This document shows, piece by piece, positions 1 through 5,124 of a DNA stretch of 5,124 bases. The position numbers were made by a program, and so were the translations under genes. The number at the start of each line of letters is the position of its first letter. Positions within the stretch are counted from its first letter, which is position 1. Source of the stretch: Methanospirillum sp. (lineage in GTDB: Archaea; Halobacteriota; Methanomicrobia; Methanomicrobiales; Methanospirillaceae). The stretch covers positions 1 through 5,124 of the forward strand of contig JAJRBL010000270.1 in NCBI GenBank assembly GCA_028679485.1, written 5' to 3'. Under the pieces are notes generated by a model, which was not told the origin of the DNA, ran no database searches, and worked only from the letters and a program-made list of their open reading frames with translations.

Positions 1-82
1 ATTGCAGGATAAATTGAGCCCGGAACAAACATTCCAGAGAAATTTACAGATTTGAGATCCAGGGGGCACTGGTTCCGGATAC

Positions 83-94
83 TTCTAATATCAG
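83..94 (+). promoter_or_regulatory. possible TATA box for the DUF6790-type gene
   Basis: The A/T-rich string TTCTAATATC is centred about 26 bases before the ATG at 114. That is the usual distance from an archaeal TATA box to the transcription start. No Shine-Dalgarno sequence lies in front of the ATG, so a leaderless or near-leaderless transcript is plausible. The match to the archaeal TATA consensus is weak and this is inference from spacing. Confidence 0.25.
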
Positions 95-113
95 ATTATG
101 CATACATCCACAT

Positions 114-635
114 ATGCCGGGATCATCTGCATTATTCCAGGTTTTTTTCCTGCTACTCAGTCTTATCCTGTTTTGCATTCACTATATAAGAATTCGTCCG
201 GCCAGGGGATCTGACATAATTTACCTGTTTCTTCTCTGGCAACTGGTGATATCAGTCGGTATCGCTTCGGTCTGGGCAGGGCTGGTCCATATTTTTATGG
301 GACCTGAAATCGCCCTCTCTATCGGCTGGCCCCCTGATAACCCGTTTCAGACCGAAGTCGGGATAGCAAACATCTCGTTTGGTATACTGGGAATAATCTG
401 CCTTAAATTCAGGGATACATTCTGGCTTGCCACGATTCTCGGGTATGGAATATTCCTGTTTGGTGCAGGAATCGTTCATATTGACCAGATTATCACGAAG
501 CAGGATCTGGCAATAAATAATGCCGGACCGATCCTTTATAGCGATCTGATATACCCGGTTATCCTTGTTGCACTATACGGACTGATCCAGTACTTAAGAA
601 GAAGGGAGCATACACCGCCTGAATTATCCAGATAA
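114..635 (+). CDS. DUF6790-type integral membrane protein, function unknown
   Basis: This 173-residue, strongly hydrophobic protein has about five predicted membrane helices, near residues 5-24, 35-62, 82-98, 103-121 and 143-160. It ends in a basic, polar tail (LRRREHTPPELSR). The segment at residues 71-94, with GWPPDNPFQTEVG followed by a glycine-rich helix start, resembles the conserved core of the DUF6790 family, small membrane proteins of unknown role found in archaea and bacteria. Histidines at 59 and 122 sit at helix ends and could matter, but no catalytic motif is recognisable. ATG 114 is the only reasonable start: the frame is open upstream to a stop at 15-17 but has no other ATG, and the next methionine is at residue 62 inside helix 2. 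No Shine-Dalgarno sequence is visible. The gene converges on the pyrophosphatase gene and looks monocistronic. The family call is from memory of the motif; the membrane topology is clear. Confidence 0.75.
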   Translation: MPGSSALFQVFFLLLSLILFCIHYIRIRPARGSDIIYLFLLWQLVISVGIASVWAGLVHIFMGPEIALSIGWPPDNPFQTEVGIANISFGILGIICLKFRDTFWLATILGYGIFLFGAGIVHIDQIITKQDLAINNAGPILYSDLIYPVILVALYGLIQYLRRREHTPPELSR

Positions 636-665
636 CCGGGGATTTCTTCCCTGCCATATTCCCGG
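636..665 (+). terminator. hairpin directly after the DUF6790-type gene
   Basis: CCGGGGAT at 636-643 pairs with ATTCCCGG at 658-665, eight pairs including one G-U, around a 14-base loop. The stem begins on the base after the TAA stop. No T run follows it on the plus strand, so it may mark or protect the 3' end of the message rather than act as a classic terminator. Confidence 0.35.
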
Positions 666-674
666 GGGGAACGG

Positions 675-720
675 AAAAGCAGGAAAAACCTGGCTGAAGA
701 TGATGGGGTATCAGCCCTGG
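675..720 (-). terminator. probable terminator of the pyrophosphatase gene
   Basis: Read on the minus strand, the stop codon (complement of 725-727) is followed by the inverted repeat GGCTGA / TCAGCC (711-716 with 692-697, 13-base loop). Next come a T5 run (complement of 684-688) and a T4 run (complement of 675-678). Archaeal transcription commonly ends at oligo-T stretches, so the T runs are the stronger part of the evidence. The position a few bases past the stop fits. Confidence 0.45.
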
Positions 721-724
721 TAAC

Positions 725-2350
725 CTACTCATCAAGGGCCTGCTTGAACCGCTGCCCGAATGAAGGGAAGAAATCTTTTTTCCGTGACATGACTCCCTTG
801 AGGATCACCGGCTGATCTCCATACCCCAGCCGGTCCAGGAGGGATGAATCACCAGAAGCAAAGAGAGAACTGATCTGGCCGACAACATCCGTCACCAGCA
901 CGATACTGAGATCATACCCGTGATTCTTCCGGTACTGTCCCAGGGCTTCACGGATCGCAGCATCATTTTTCCGGGAAAACTCATCCGAACCGGTCATTAC
1001 CTGGGATATGGATATCCTCTTCTCCTGAAGGGTATACTCCTTCAGATCCCGGGTGATTACTTCATCCATGACAACATCGTCGAGATTCATACCCTTGTTT
1101 ATGAGGGTACTCCCGAATTCTTCAGGTTCGATCCCGGTAAGTTCCGAGAGATATGCAACTGTTTCACGATCACGCATCGTGGTCGTTGACATCTTAAGAA
1201 CCAGGGTATCTGAGAGAACCCCGGCCAGAAGGATCGTAGCAATCTCGCGGGAAGGAACGATACCCTCTTCCCGGTACCGCATGGTGATGATCGTTGAGGT
1301 GGATCCGACCGGTTCATTCCTGAATCGTATCGGCTGCAGGGTTGCAATGGTTCCGAGACGATGATGATCGATGATCTCGAGTATCTCTGCCGTTTCAATA
1401 CCCTCAACCGCCTGGTTGTACTCGTTGTGATCAACGAGAATGACCGTTTTGTGAACATCCTCAAGGAACGAGTTCCGTGAAAGCATCCCGATAAAATGTC
1501 CCTCGTCGCCGGTCACGCAGGCAGTCCTGTACGGTGAATTTGACACGATCTTTGCCGCAGTAGAGAGGAGAGCATCGCACTGCAGGATCTCGACATCAGT
1601 TGCCATGATAGTCTCAACAGGGCCTGACAGGTGGAGAAGCCTGCCCACGCTGAAGGCATCGAGATGTGTCTTTAATAATGATACTCCCTGTGATCTCGCT
1701 CCGTCCCGGACCCTTTCACCAAGGTGGGCACCTTCTGCGATGATAAGGGCACAGATCCCCTCGGCTATAAGGGCTATCTGGGCAGGTTCGTTGTCACCGA
1801 TGATCGCCACATCCTTGCTCCCCAGCCTGGCCAGGGAGATATGAAGTGCATCGATAACGATAGAAGCACTCCCGTTAATCTCGTCATGGGCTGCATTGAC
1901 GATCTCTGCCTGTAGGATCCTGGCCAGGGCATCGAGACTGATAGGCCCTACTTTCAGCGGCAGACTGGCGTGGGGACTGACATACGCCCTGGCCAGACCA
2001 TGCTCGCTGACAAGACCCAGGAACTTGTTGTCTTCATCAACAATCGGAATATTCCTGATATCATACTCTTCCATGAGCATGGCGACGTCTATCGCAGGAA
2101 TATTCATGGGGGCTTTCTGGGTATAGAAGAAAGGAATATCACTCACCGAAGGCTCGACATTCTCTACCAGGACCGGAGATTCAACTCCTGCAGTCTGGAG
2201 GGCATATGCAGTTTCAGCATTAATATCACCACATCTTGCAGGAATGTAGGATTCAGAGGTAACCTGGTTCAAAAGAGCGGCATACCCGATCGCACTGGCA
2301 ACGCTGTCGGTATCCGGCTGACGGTGACCGAGAATATAGATCGTTTTCAT
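725..2350 (-). CDS. manganese-dependent (family II) inorganic pyrophosphatase with CBS and DRTGG regulatory domains
   Basis: This cytoplasmic enzyme hydrolyses pyrophosphate to two phosphates, pulling nucleotide, tRNA-charging and polymer synthesis forward. The 541-residue protein starts with the DHH-family motif HxxxDxD (H9, D13, D15 in GHRQPDTDS). A regulatory insert follows: CBS1 near 67-122 (IPIVDEDNKFLGLVS), a DRTGG domain near 137-245, and CBS2 near 246-298. The catalytic domain then resumes with VDHNE (D307), the DHH triad (328-330) and GVLSDT (D381). The DHHA2 domain ends with SRKK (522-525), whose Arg-Lys binds substrate in the family. All expected metal ligands are present, so it should be active. 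In characterised CBS-pyrophosphatases, AMP and ADP inhibit, and enzymes that also carry DRTGG are activated by diadenosine polyphosphates; the same control is inferred here. H9 matches the position in Bacillus subtilis PpaC. No in-frame start exists upstream before the stop at 2393-2395, so the ATG at 2350 is secure. The gene is divergent from the SHOCT gene and convergent with the DUF6790-type gene. Confidence 0.95.
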   Translation of the reverse strand: MKTIYILGHRQPDTDSVASAIGYAALLNQVTSESYIPARCGDINAETAYALQTAGVESPVLVENVEPSVSDIPFFYTQKAPMNIPAIDVAMLMEEYDIRNIPIVDEDNKFLGLVSEHGLARAYVSPHASLPLKVGPISLDALARILQAEIVNAAHDEINGSASIVIDALHISLARLGSKDVAIIGDNEPAQIALIAEGICALIIAEGAHLGERVRDGARSQGVSLLKTHLDAFSVGRLLHLSGPVETIMATDVEILQCDALLSTAAKIVSNSPYRTACVTGDEGHFIGMLSRNSFLEDVHKTVILVDHNEYNQAVEGIETAEILEIIDHHRLGTIATLQPIRFRNEPVGSTSTIITMRYREEGIVPSREIATILLAGVLSDTLVLKMSTTTMRDRETVAYLSELTGIEPEEFGSTLINKGMNLDDVVMDEVITRDLKEYTLQEKRISISQVMTGSDEFSRKNDAAIREALGQYRKNHGYDLSIVLVTDVVGQISSLFASGDSSLLDRLGYGDQPVILKGVMSRKKDFFPSFGQRFKQALDE

Positions 2351-2352
2351 GC

Positions 2353-2406
2353 TACCGTATTCCGATAAATATGTCCTGATAAAGCATATCTGTTACCAAT
2401 ACGGTA
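2353..2406. repeat. 9-bp inverted repeat bracketing the pyrophosphatase promoter
   Basis: TACCGTATT at 2353-2361 is perfectly complementary to AATACGGTA at 2398-2406, with 36 bases between the arms. The arms flank the TATA-like boxes of the pyrophosphatase gene, and the left arm lies just two bases from its ATG. The right arm also lies in a shorter dyad, TACC-N5-GGTA (2394-2406). The arrangement suggests paired operator half-sites or a looped structure; no regulator is identifiable here. Confidence 0.5.
2365..2384 (-). promoter_or_regulatory. possible promoter of the pyrophosphatase gene
   Basis: On the minus strand two A/T-rich boxes precede the start at 2350: CTTTATCAG, centred about 30 bases upstream, and CATATTTAT, centred about 19 bases upstream. 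The first has the right distance for a leaderless transcript starting at or near the ATG, and no Shine-Dalgarno sequence is visible. Both boxes lie between the two arms of the 2353/2398 inverted repeat. This is inference from spacing and composition only. Confidence 0.3.
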
Positions 2407-2413
2407 TAGTGCA

Positions 2414-2429
2414 CCATAAAACGTTATGG
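2414..2429. repeat. 16-bp dyad CCATAA-AACG-TTATGG
   Basis: CCATAA (2414-2419) and TTATGG (2424-2429) are perfectly complementary around four bases, next to the right arm of the longer inverted repeat. Its size and symmetry resemble a binding site for a dimeric helix-turn-helix regulator. It lies about 65 bases upstream of the pyrophosphatase start and 130 bases upstream of the SHOCT gene start, so it could act on either. Confidence 0.4.
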
Positions 2430-2516
2430 AATAACCGAAATGAAATAAGAACATTCCAGGGCGTGCACACTATTCGCACGACTAGGGTGAACTGAACCAC
2501 CCGAAAAGTATTGCCA

Positions 2517-2541
2517 TTAACTATAATGCGATAGCGGTGAT
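2517..2541 (+). promoter_or_regulatory. possible TATA box and Shine-Dalgarno-like site of the SHOCT gene
   Basis: TTAACTATAAT at 2517-2527 is TATA-like and would place transcription start near 2550, giving a leader of about 12 bases. GGTGAT at 2536-2541 matches the complement of the archaeal 16S rRNA 3' end but is 20 bases from the ATG, which is long, and it would lie before that transcription start. The two readings conflict. An alternative upstream TATA element near 2503-2514 (GAAAAGTATTGC) would include GGTGAT in the message. Confidence 0.25.
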
Positions 2542-2561
2542 ATTCCTTACAGAGCAGAGAC

Positions 2562-3191
2562 ATGAATCTGAATGAAGAAGTGGATCTCTCCCAGATGGCA
2601 GGAATAATCCAGAAACTTGTCGGATACATCGGTGTCGTTGCCCTTCTTATCGGGGGCGTGGCCATGTACCTGGAACTCCCCATTATCGGCAGGATTACCT
2701 GTCTGTACTGCCCGACCCAGTCAGGGATACTGTATATAATCCTTGCCATCGTTGCAGGTTTCCTTATCTATAAAGGCTTGTATAAGTTCCTCTACCTTAC
2801 CGGGGGACTTGCATTCGTCTTCATGGCCTGGGACGTATACTCCGCCACTTCTATCGGGTACGCCCTCTCGATGATCATGTCAGGAGGGCTTACTCCTTCC
2901 ATGGGTGGCGGACAGATCGATCCGGTCATGGCAAATATGATGCAGAATACCCAGTTCTCCATACCGACCGGATGGATCGTTGTGGGAATAGGGGCATTGC
3001 TCATGATAATCGTTCCCCAGATCGAACAAAAAACAAAAGAGCAAAGCACGGGATCACCGCGTGAAGTAAACCTCAGGGAGAGGATGCAGGAACTAGACAA
3101 ACTGGTCAGGATGTATAAAGAGGGAGACCTGTCAAAGCAGGAGTTCGCCCGTCTCAAGGAAGAGATAATCGGGCAGAAAATTGAGAAATAA
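2562..3191 (+). CDS. four-helix membrane protein with C-terminal SHOCT motif, function unknown
   Basis: The 209-residue protein has a short acidic N-terminus and four predicted membrane helices (about 18-38, 54-72, 74-94 and 136-154). A polar linker rich in charged residues leads to a C-terminal amphipathic segment at 176-203. That segment (ELDKLVRMYKEGDLSKQEFARLKEEI) has the pattern of a SHOCT motif: a helix, then a G-x-L-[ST]-x-x-E-F turn, then a second helix. SHOCT is a short oligomerisation-type module often found at protein ends. Lysines between helices 2 and 3 put that loop and both termini in the cytoplasm. This places the C47-x-x-C50 pair and the Gly/Met-rich loop 103-135 outside. ATG 2562 is the only start in frame, because a stop lies at 2538-2540 with no alternative between. 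Neighbours are divergent or separately promoted, so context gives no function. The membrane and SHOCT calls are firm; I do not recognise the N-terminal family. Confidence 0.8.
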   Translation: MNLNEEVDLSQMAGIIQKLVGYIGVVALLIGGVAMYLELPIIGRITCLYCPTQSGILYIILAIVAGFLIYKGLYKFLYLTGGLAFVFMAWDVYSATSIGYALSMIMSGGLTPSMGGGQIDPVMANMMQNTQFSIPTGWIVVGIGALLMIIVPQIEQKTKEQSTGSPREVNLRERMQELDKLVRMYKEGDLSKQEFARLKEEIIGQKIEK

Positions 3192-3210
3192 TCTCCTTCC
3201 CCTCCTTTTT
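3192..3210 (+). terminator. pyrimidine-only tract ending in T5 after the SHOCT gene
   Basis: The 19 bases directly after the TAA stop are all pyrimidines and end in five Ts (3206-3210). Archaeal RNA polymerase often stops at T-rich tracts without a hairpin, so this is a reasonable terminator for the SHOCT gene. No stable stem precedes it. Confidence 0.35.
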
Positions 3211-3222
3211 AGAGCCCTCAAT

Positions 3223-3333
3223 TCAGCAGGCATATGATACAGGACAGGAATCCCCGCCACCAGTAACCAGGATTTGATCATCTCCGCCCTGTGTCATTGA
3301 CCCTTCAGGTGATACATAAACCCTCTGAGTCAT
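3223..3333 (-). CDS. questionable 36-residue ORF or gene remnant
   Basis: On the minus strand, ATG at 3333 opens a frame of 36 codons ending at TGA (complement of 3223-3225). The protein begins MTQRVYVSPEGSMTQGGDD, continues with a valine/glycine-rich stretch and ends DSCPVSYAC. The composition looks protein-like: an internal MTQ repeat, glycine-rich turns and two Cys near the end. It could be the leftover of a surface or beta-rich protein. Against it, an open frame this short is expected by chance, the only purine-rich stretch (GGGG) directly abuts the ATG, and no family is recognised. It fills about 110 bases of an otherwise geneless spacer. Confidence 0.15.
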   Translation of the reverse strand: MTQRVYVSPEGSMTQGGDDQILVTGGGDSCPVSYAC

Positions 3334-3338
3334 CCCCT

Positions 3339-3347
3339 GGTATAGAG
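3339..3347 (+). promoter_or_regulatory. possible TATA box for uvrA
   Basis: GGTATAGAG is centred about 26 bases before position 3369, where an in-frame ATG begins. It could drive a transcript starting near 3369, either leaderless from that ATG or with a leader of about 84 bases for the ATG at 3453. The consensus match is modest. Confidence 0.25.
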
Positions 3348-3357
3348 CGAATCACTT

Positions 3358-3407
3358 TCTGTTCTGAGATGAGTACCTGTACAGGCAATCCAAATCAACA
3401 GAACAGA
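3358..3407. repeat. nested inverted repeat upstream of uvrA
   Basis: TCTGTTCTG (3358-3366) is a perfect complement of CAGAACAGA (3399-3407). The stem reaches 11 pairs if a T-G pair (3357/3408) and the T-A pair 3356/3409 are counted. Between the arms, nearly on the same axis, lies the perfect 10-bp palindrome CCTGTACAGG (3376-3385). The element overlaps the likely transcription start and holds the upstream in-frame ATG at 3369. It could be an operator for a dimeric regulator or a leader stem-loop. Confidence 0.55.
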
Positions 3408-3452
3408 GAATTGCAGGTAAAACTCACCGATATCCACATTATTCCATTCATT

Positions 3453-5124
3453 ATGAAGAATATTACTATTAAGGGTGCAAGGGAACATAACCTGAAGAAC
3501 ATCACGGTTACCATTCCCCGTGACCAGTTCGTGGTGGTGACCGGACTCTCAGGATCAGGGAAATCCACCCTTGCTTTTGATACGGTTTATGCGGAGGGAC
3601 AACGGCGGTACGTGGAATCGCTCTCTTCTTATGCCCGCCAGTTCCTTGGCATCATGAACAAGCCGGATGTAGACAGTATCGAGGGTCTTTCACCGGCAAT
3701 ATCCATCGAACAGAAGTCAACCTCAAAAAATCCCCGTTCCACGGTAGGGACGGTCACCGAGATCTATGACTATCTCCGCCTGCTCTACGCAAGGATAGGC
3801 GTTCCGTACTGTCCGGAACATAATCTTCCCATCATCGCCCAGTCTCCGGAACGGATAGCAGAGCGTATCGAAGAGGAGTGCGCCGGACAGATAACGATCC
3901 TTTCACCGCTTATCAGGAAGAAGAAGGGGACCTACCAACAACTCTTCAAGGACCTGAACAAGGAAGGCTTTGCGAGAGTCAGGGTGAACGGCGAGATCCT
4001 CCGGACCGATGATGAGATCGTCCTCGAACGGTACAAGATGCACAACATCGACCTTGTCATCGACCGGCTCGATACCTCCGATCATTCCCGGCTGGTCGAG
4101 GCCTGCGAACAGGCAGTCGAAAGGTCTGATGGTCTTCTCATCGTTGCCTGCAAAGATGACAGTGAACAGGTATTCTCATCCAGGATGGCCTGTCCCATCT
4201 GTGGTGTCACCTTTGAGGAACTTCAGCCAAGAATGTTCTCGTTCAACAGTCCTTTCGGAGCCTGCCCCGAATGCAAAGGGCTTGGATTCAGGATGGACTT
4301 TGATCCTGACCTTATCATCCCAGAAAAGGAGAAGTCCATTGCAGACGGGGCAATCGCAACGTACCGGAACTTTCTCGACGGGTACAGATCGCAACTTGTC
4401 GGGGCAGTGGCGAATCATTTCGGGTTTACCATATATACTCCCATCAAAGACCTGTCAGAGAAGCAGTACCATGCACTCATGTATGGTTCATCGGATAAGA
4501 TCGCATTCCAGATGAGTTACAACCAGGGCGAAGGGCAATGGTCCCACCGGGGAACATGGGAAGGGCTTCTCCCCCAGGCAGACCGGCTCTACCACCAGAC
4601 CCAGTCGGAATACCGAAAACGTGAACTGGAAAAATTCATGCGAATTTCACCCTGCCAGGTATGCAAGGGCAAACGGCTCAAGGATAAGATCCTGTCCGTG
4701 AAGATTGCCGGCAAGTCGATCATCGACCTGACAGATCTCTCGATATCCGCGGGAATAACTTTTTTTTCTACGCTTTCCCTGACAGAACGGGAAACAGAGA
4801 TAGCAAAGCAGGTACTCAAGGAGATCCTCTCCCGCCTGGCATTTCTTGAACGGGTAGGTCTCGGTTATCTCACCCTCTCCCGGAATGCAGGAACACTCTC
4901 CGGGGGTGAGGCACAGCGAATCCGCCTCGCAACCCAGATTGGTGCAAATCTTATGGGCGTTCTGTACGTTCTCGATGAACCCTCTATCGGTCTGCACCAG
5001 CGTGACAATAACCGGCTCATCGATACGCTCAAGGAAATGCGGGATCTCGGCAACACCATCGTTGTTGTCGAGCATGATGAAGACACCATACTGGAGGCAG
5101 ACTGGGTGATAGACATGGGTCAGG
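3453..5124 (+). CDS. uvrA: excinuclease ABC subunit A (UvrA), 5' part, cut by window end
   Basis: UvrA is the DNA-damage-sensing ABC ATPase of nucleotide excision repair; as a dimer it loads UvrB on lesions, after which UvrC cuts. The window holds 557 codons of a protein usually about 940 residues long. Visible in order are: Walker [10 protein letters not shown] (31-39, Lys37); the conserved block [16 protein letters not shown] (50-65); the UvrB-binding region (about 120-245); the zinc module CPIC...CPEC (C247, C250, C271, C274); C401-x2-C404 before GKRL; the ABC signature [12 protein letters not shown] (482-493); Walker [14 protein letters not shown] (503-515); and the switch histidine H541 in VVVEHDED. 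The second ATPase half lies beyond 5124. ATG 3453 is preferred because it puts the Walker lysine at 37, as in E. coli UvrA. An in-frame ATG at 3369 would add 28 residues of unfamiliar sequence. Neither has a clear Shine-Dalgarno. In archaea, uvrABC is found in mesophilic methanogens and haloarchaea and is thought to be of bacterial origin. No frameshift is seen. Confidence 0.97.
   Translation, partial: MKNITIKGAREHNLKNITVTIPRDQFVVVTGLSGSGKSTLAFDTVYAEGQRRYVESLSSYARQFLGIMNKPDVDSIEGLSPAISIEQKSTSKNPRSTVGTVTEIYDYLRLLYARIGVPYCPEHNLPIIAQSPERIAERIEEECAGQITILSPLIRKKKGTYQQLFKDLNKEGFARVRVNGEILRTDDEIVLERYKMHNIDLVIDRLDTSDHSRLVEACEQAVERSDGLLIVACKDDSEQVFSSRMACPICGVTFEELQPRMFSFNSPFGACPECKGLGFRMDFDPDLIIPEKEKSIADGAIATYRNFLDGYRSQLVGAVANHFGFTIYTPIKDLSEKQYHALMYGSSDKIAFQMSYNQGEGQWSHRGTWEGLLPQADRLYHQTQSEYRKRELEKFMRISPCQVCKGKRLKDKILSVKIAGKSIIDLTDLSISAGITFFSTLSLTERETEIAKQVLKEILSRLAFLERVGLGYLTLSRNAGTLSGGEAQRIRLATQIGANLMGVLYVLDEPSIGLHQRDNNRLIDTLKEMRDLGNTIVVVEHDEDTILEADWVIDMGQ

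Noticed and set aside
2..55. Open frame at the window edge (ends in TGA at 53-55) as the tail of an upstream gene
   Set aside because: Only 17 codons are visible, with no motif; other frames stop as well, so it cannot be told from non-coding sequence.
1099..1464. 121-codon minus-strand frame within the pyrophosphatase gene
   Set aside because: Same strand but different frame from a catalytic domain with intact DHH and SRKK motifs; the Arg/Ser-rich product is typical of a frame shadow.
1970..2368. 132-codon plus-strand frame antisense to the pyrophosphatase N-terminal region
   Set aside because: No domain, no start signal, and fully explained by the opposite strand coding for H9/D13/D15 and CBS1.
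2393..2749. 118-codon open frame on the minus strand covering the divergent spacer and the start of the SHOCT gene
   Set aside because: It is antisense to a convincing membrane protein, has no recognisable domain, and its composition (many Arg, Ile, Trp) fits a shadow of the coding strand.
2792..3157. 121-codon minus-strand frame antisense to the SHOCT gene
   Set aside because: Shadow of the coding strand with no recognisable motif; the sense frame has clear membrane helices and a SHOCT tail.
3873..3940. Possible missing or altered UvrA segment in the UvrB-binding region
   Set aside because: The reading frame is continuous and the residues match the normal UvrA pattern ([13 protein letters not shown] then [17 protein letters not shown]); no deletion or frameshift.
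4009..4515. 168-codon open frame on the plus strand inside uvrA
   Set aside because: It is an alternate frame of uvrA, where the true frame shows Walker, zinc and signature motifs; the product is Ser/Arg/Pro-rich with no family features.

Overview
The window looks like chromosomal DNA from a methanogenic euryarchaeon, most likely a member of the Methanomicrobiales. That placement is inferred from the gene mix, A/T-rich TATA-like boxes in place of bacterial -35/-10 pairs, frequent ATA and AGG codons, and roughly balanced base composition. No RNA gene or marker in the window proves it. There is no mobile element, CRISPR array or tRNA.

Layout: (1) 1-113 is a leader with a possible TATA box. (2) 114-635 (+) encodes a five-helix membrane protein of the DUF6790 type. 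(3) 636-724 is a short convergent spacer with two hairpins, the second followed on the minus strand by T runs. (4) 725-2350 (-) encodes a complete family II (DHH/DHHA2) inorganic pyrophosphatase with a CBS-DRTGG-CBS regulatory insert. (5) 2351-2561 is a divergent promoter region rich in dyads. (6) 2562-3191 (+) encodes a four-helix membrane protein with a C-terminal SHOCT motif and a CxxC pair. (7) 3192-3452 is a spacer holding a pyrimidine tract, a questionable minus-strand small ORF and a striking nested inverted repeat. (8) 3453 to the window end (+) encodes the first 557 residues of UvrA, cut off by the window edge.

The genes do not form one operon. The pyrophosphatase removes PPi made by biosynthesis and is probably controlled by adenine nucleotides. 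UvrA is the damage-recognition ATPase of nucleotide excision repair. The two membrane proteins have no known function.

The least-explained signals lie in the intergenic regions: the nested dyad in front of uvrA, with its ambiguous start codon, and the paired inverted repeats between the pyrophosphatase and SHOCT genes. No complete new multi-gene system is visible.
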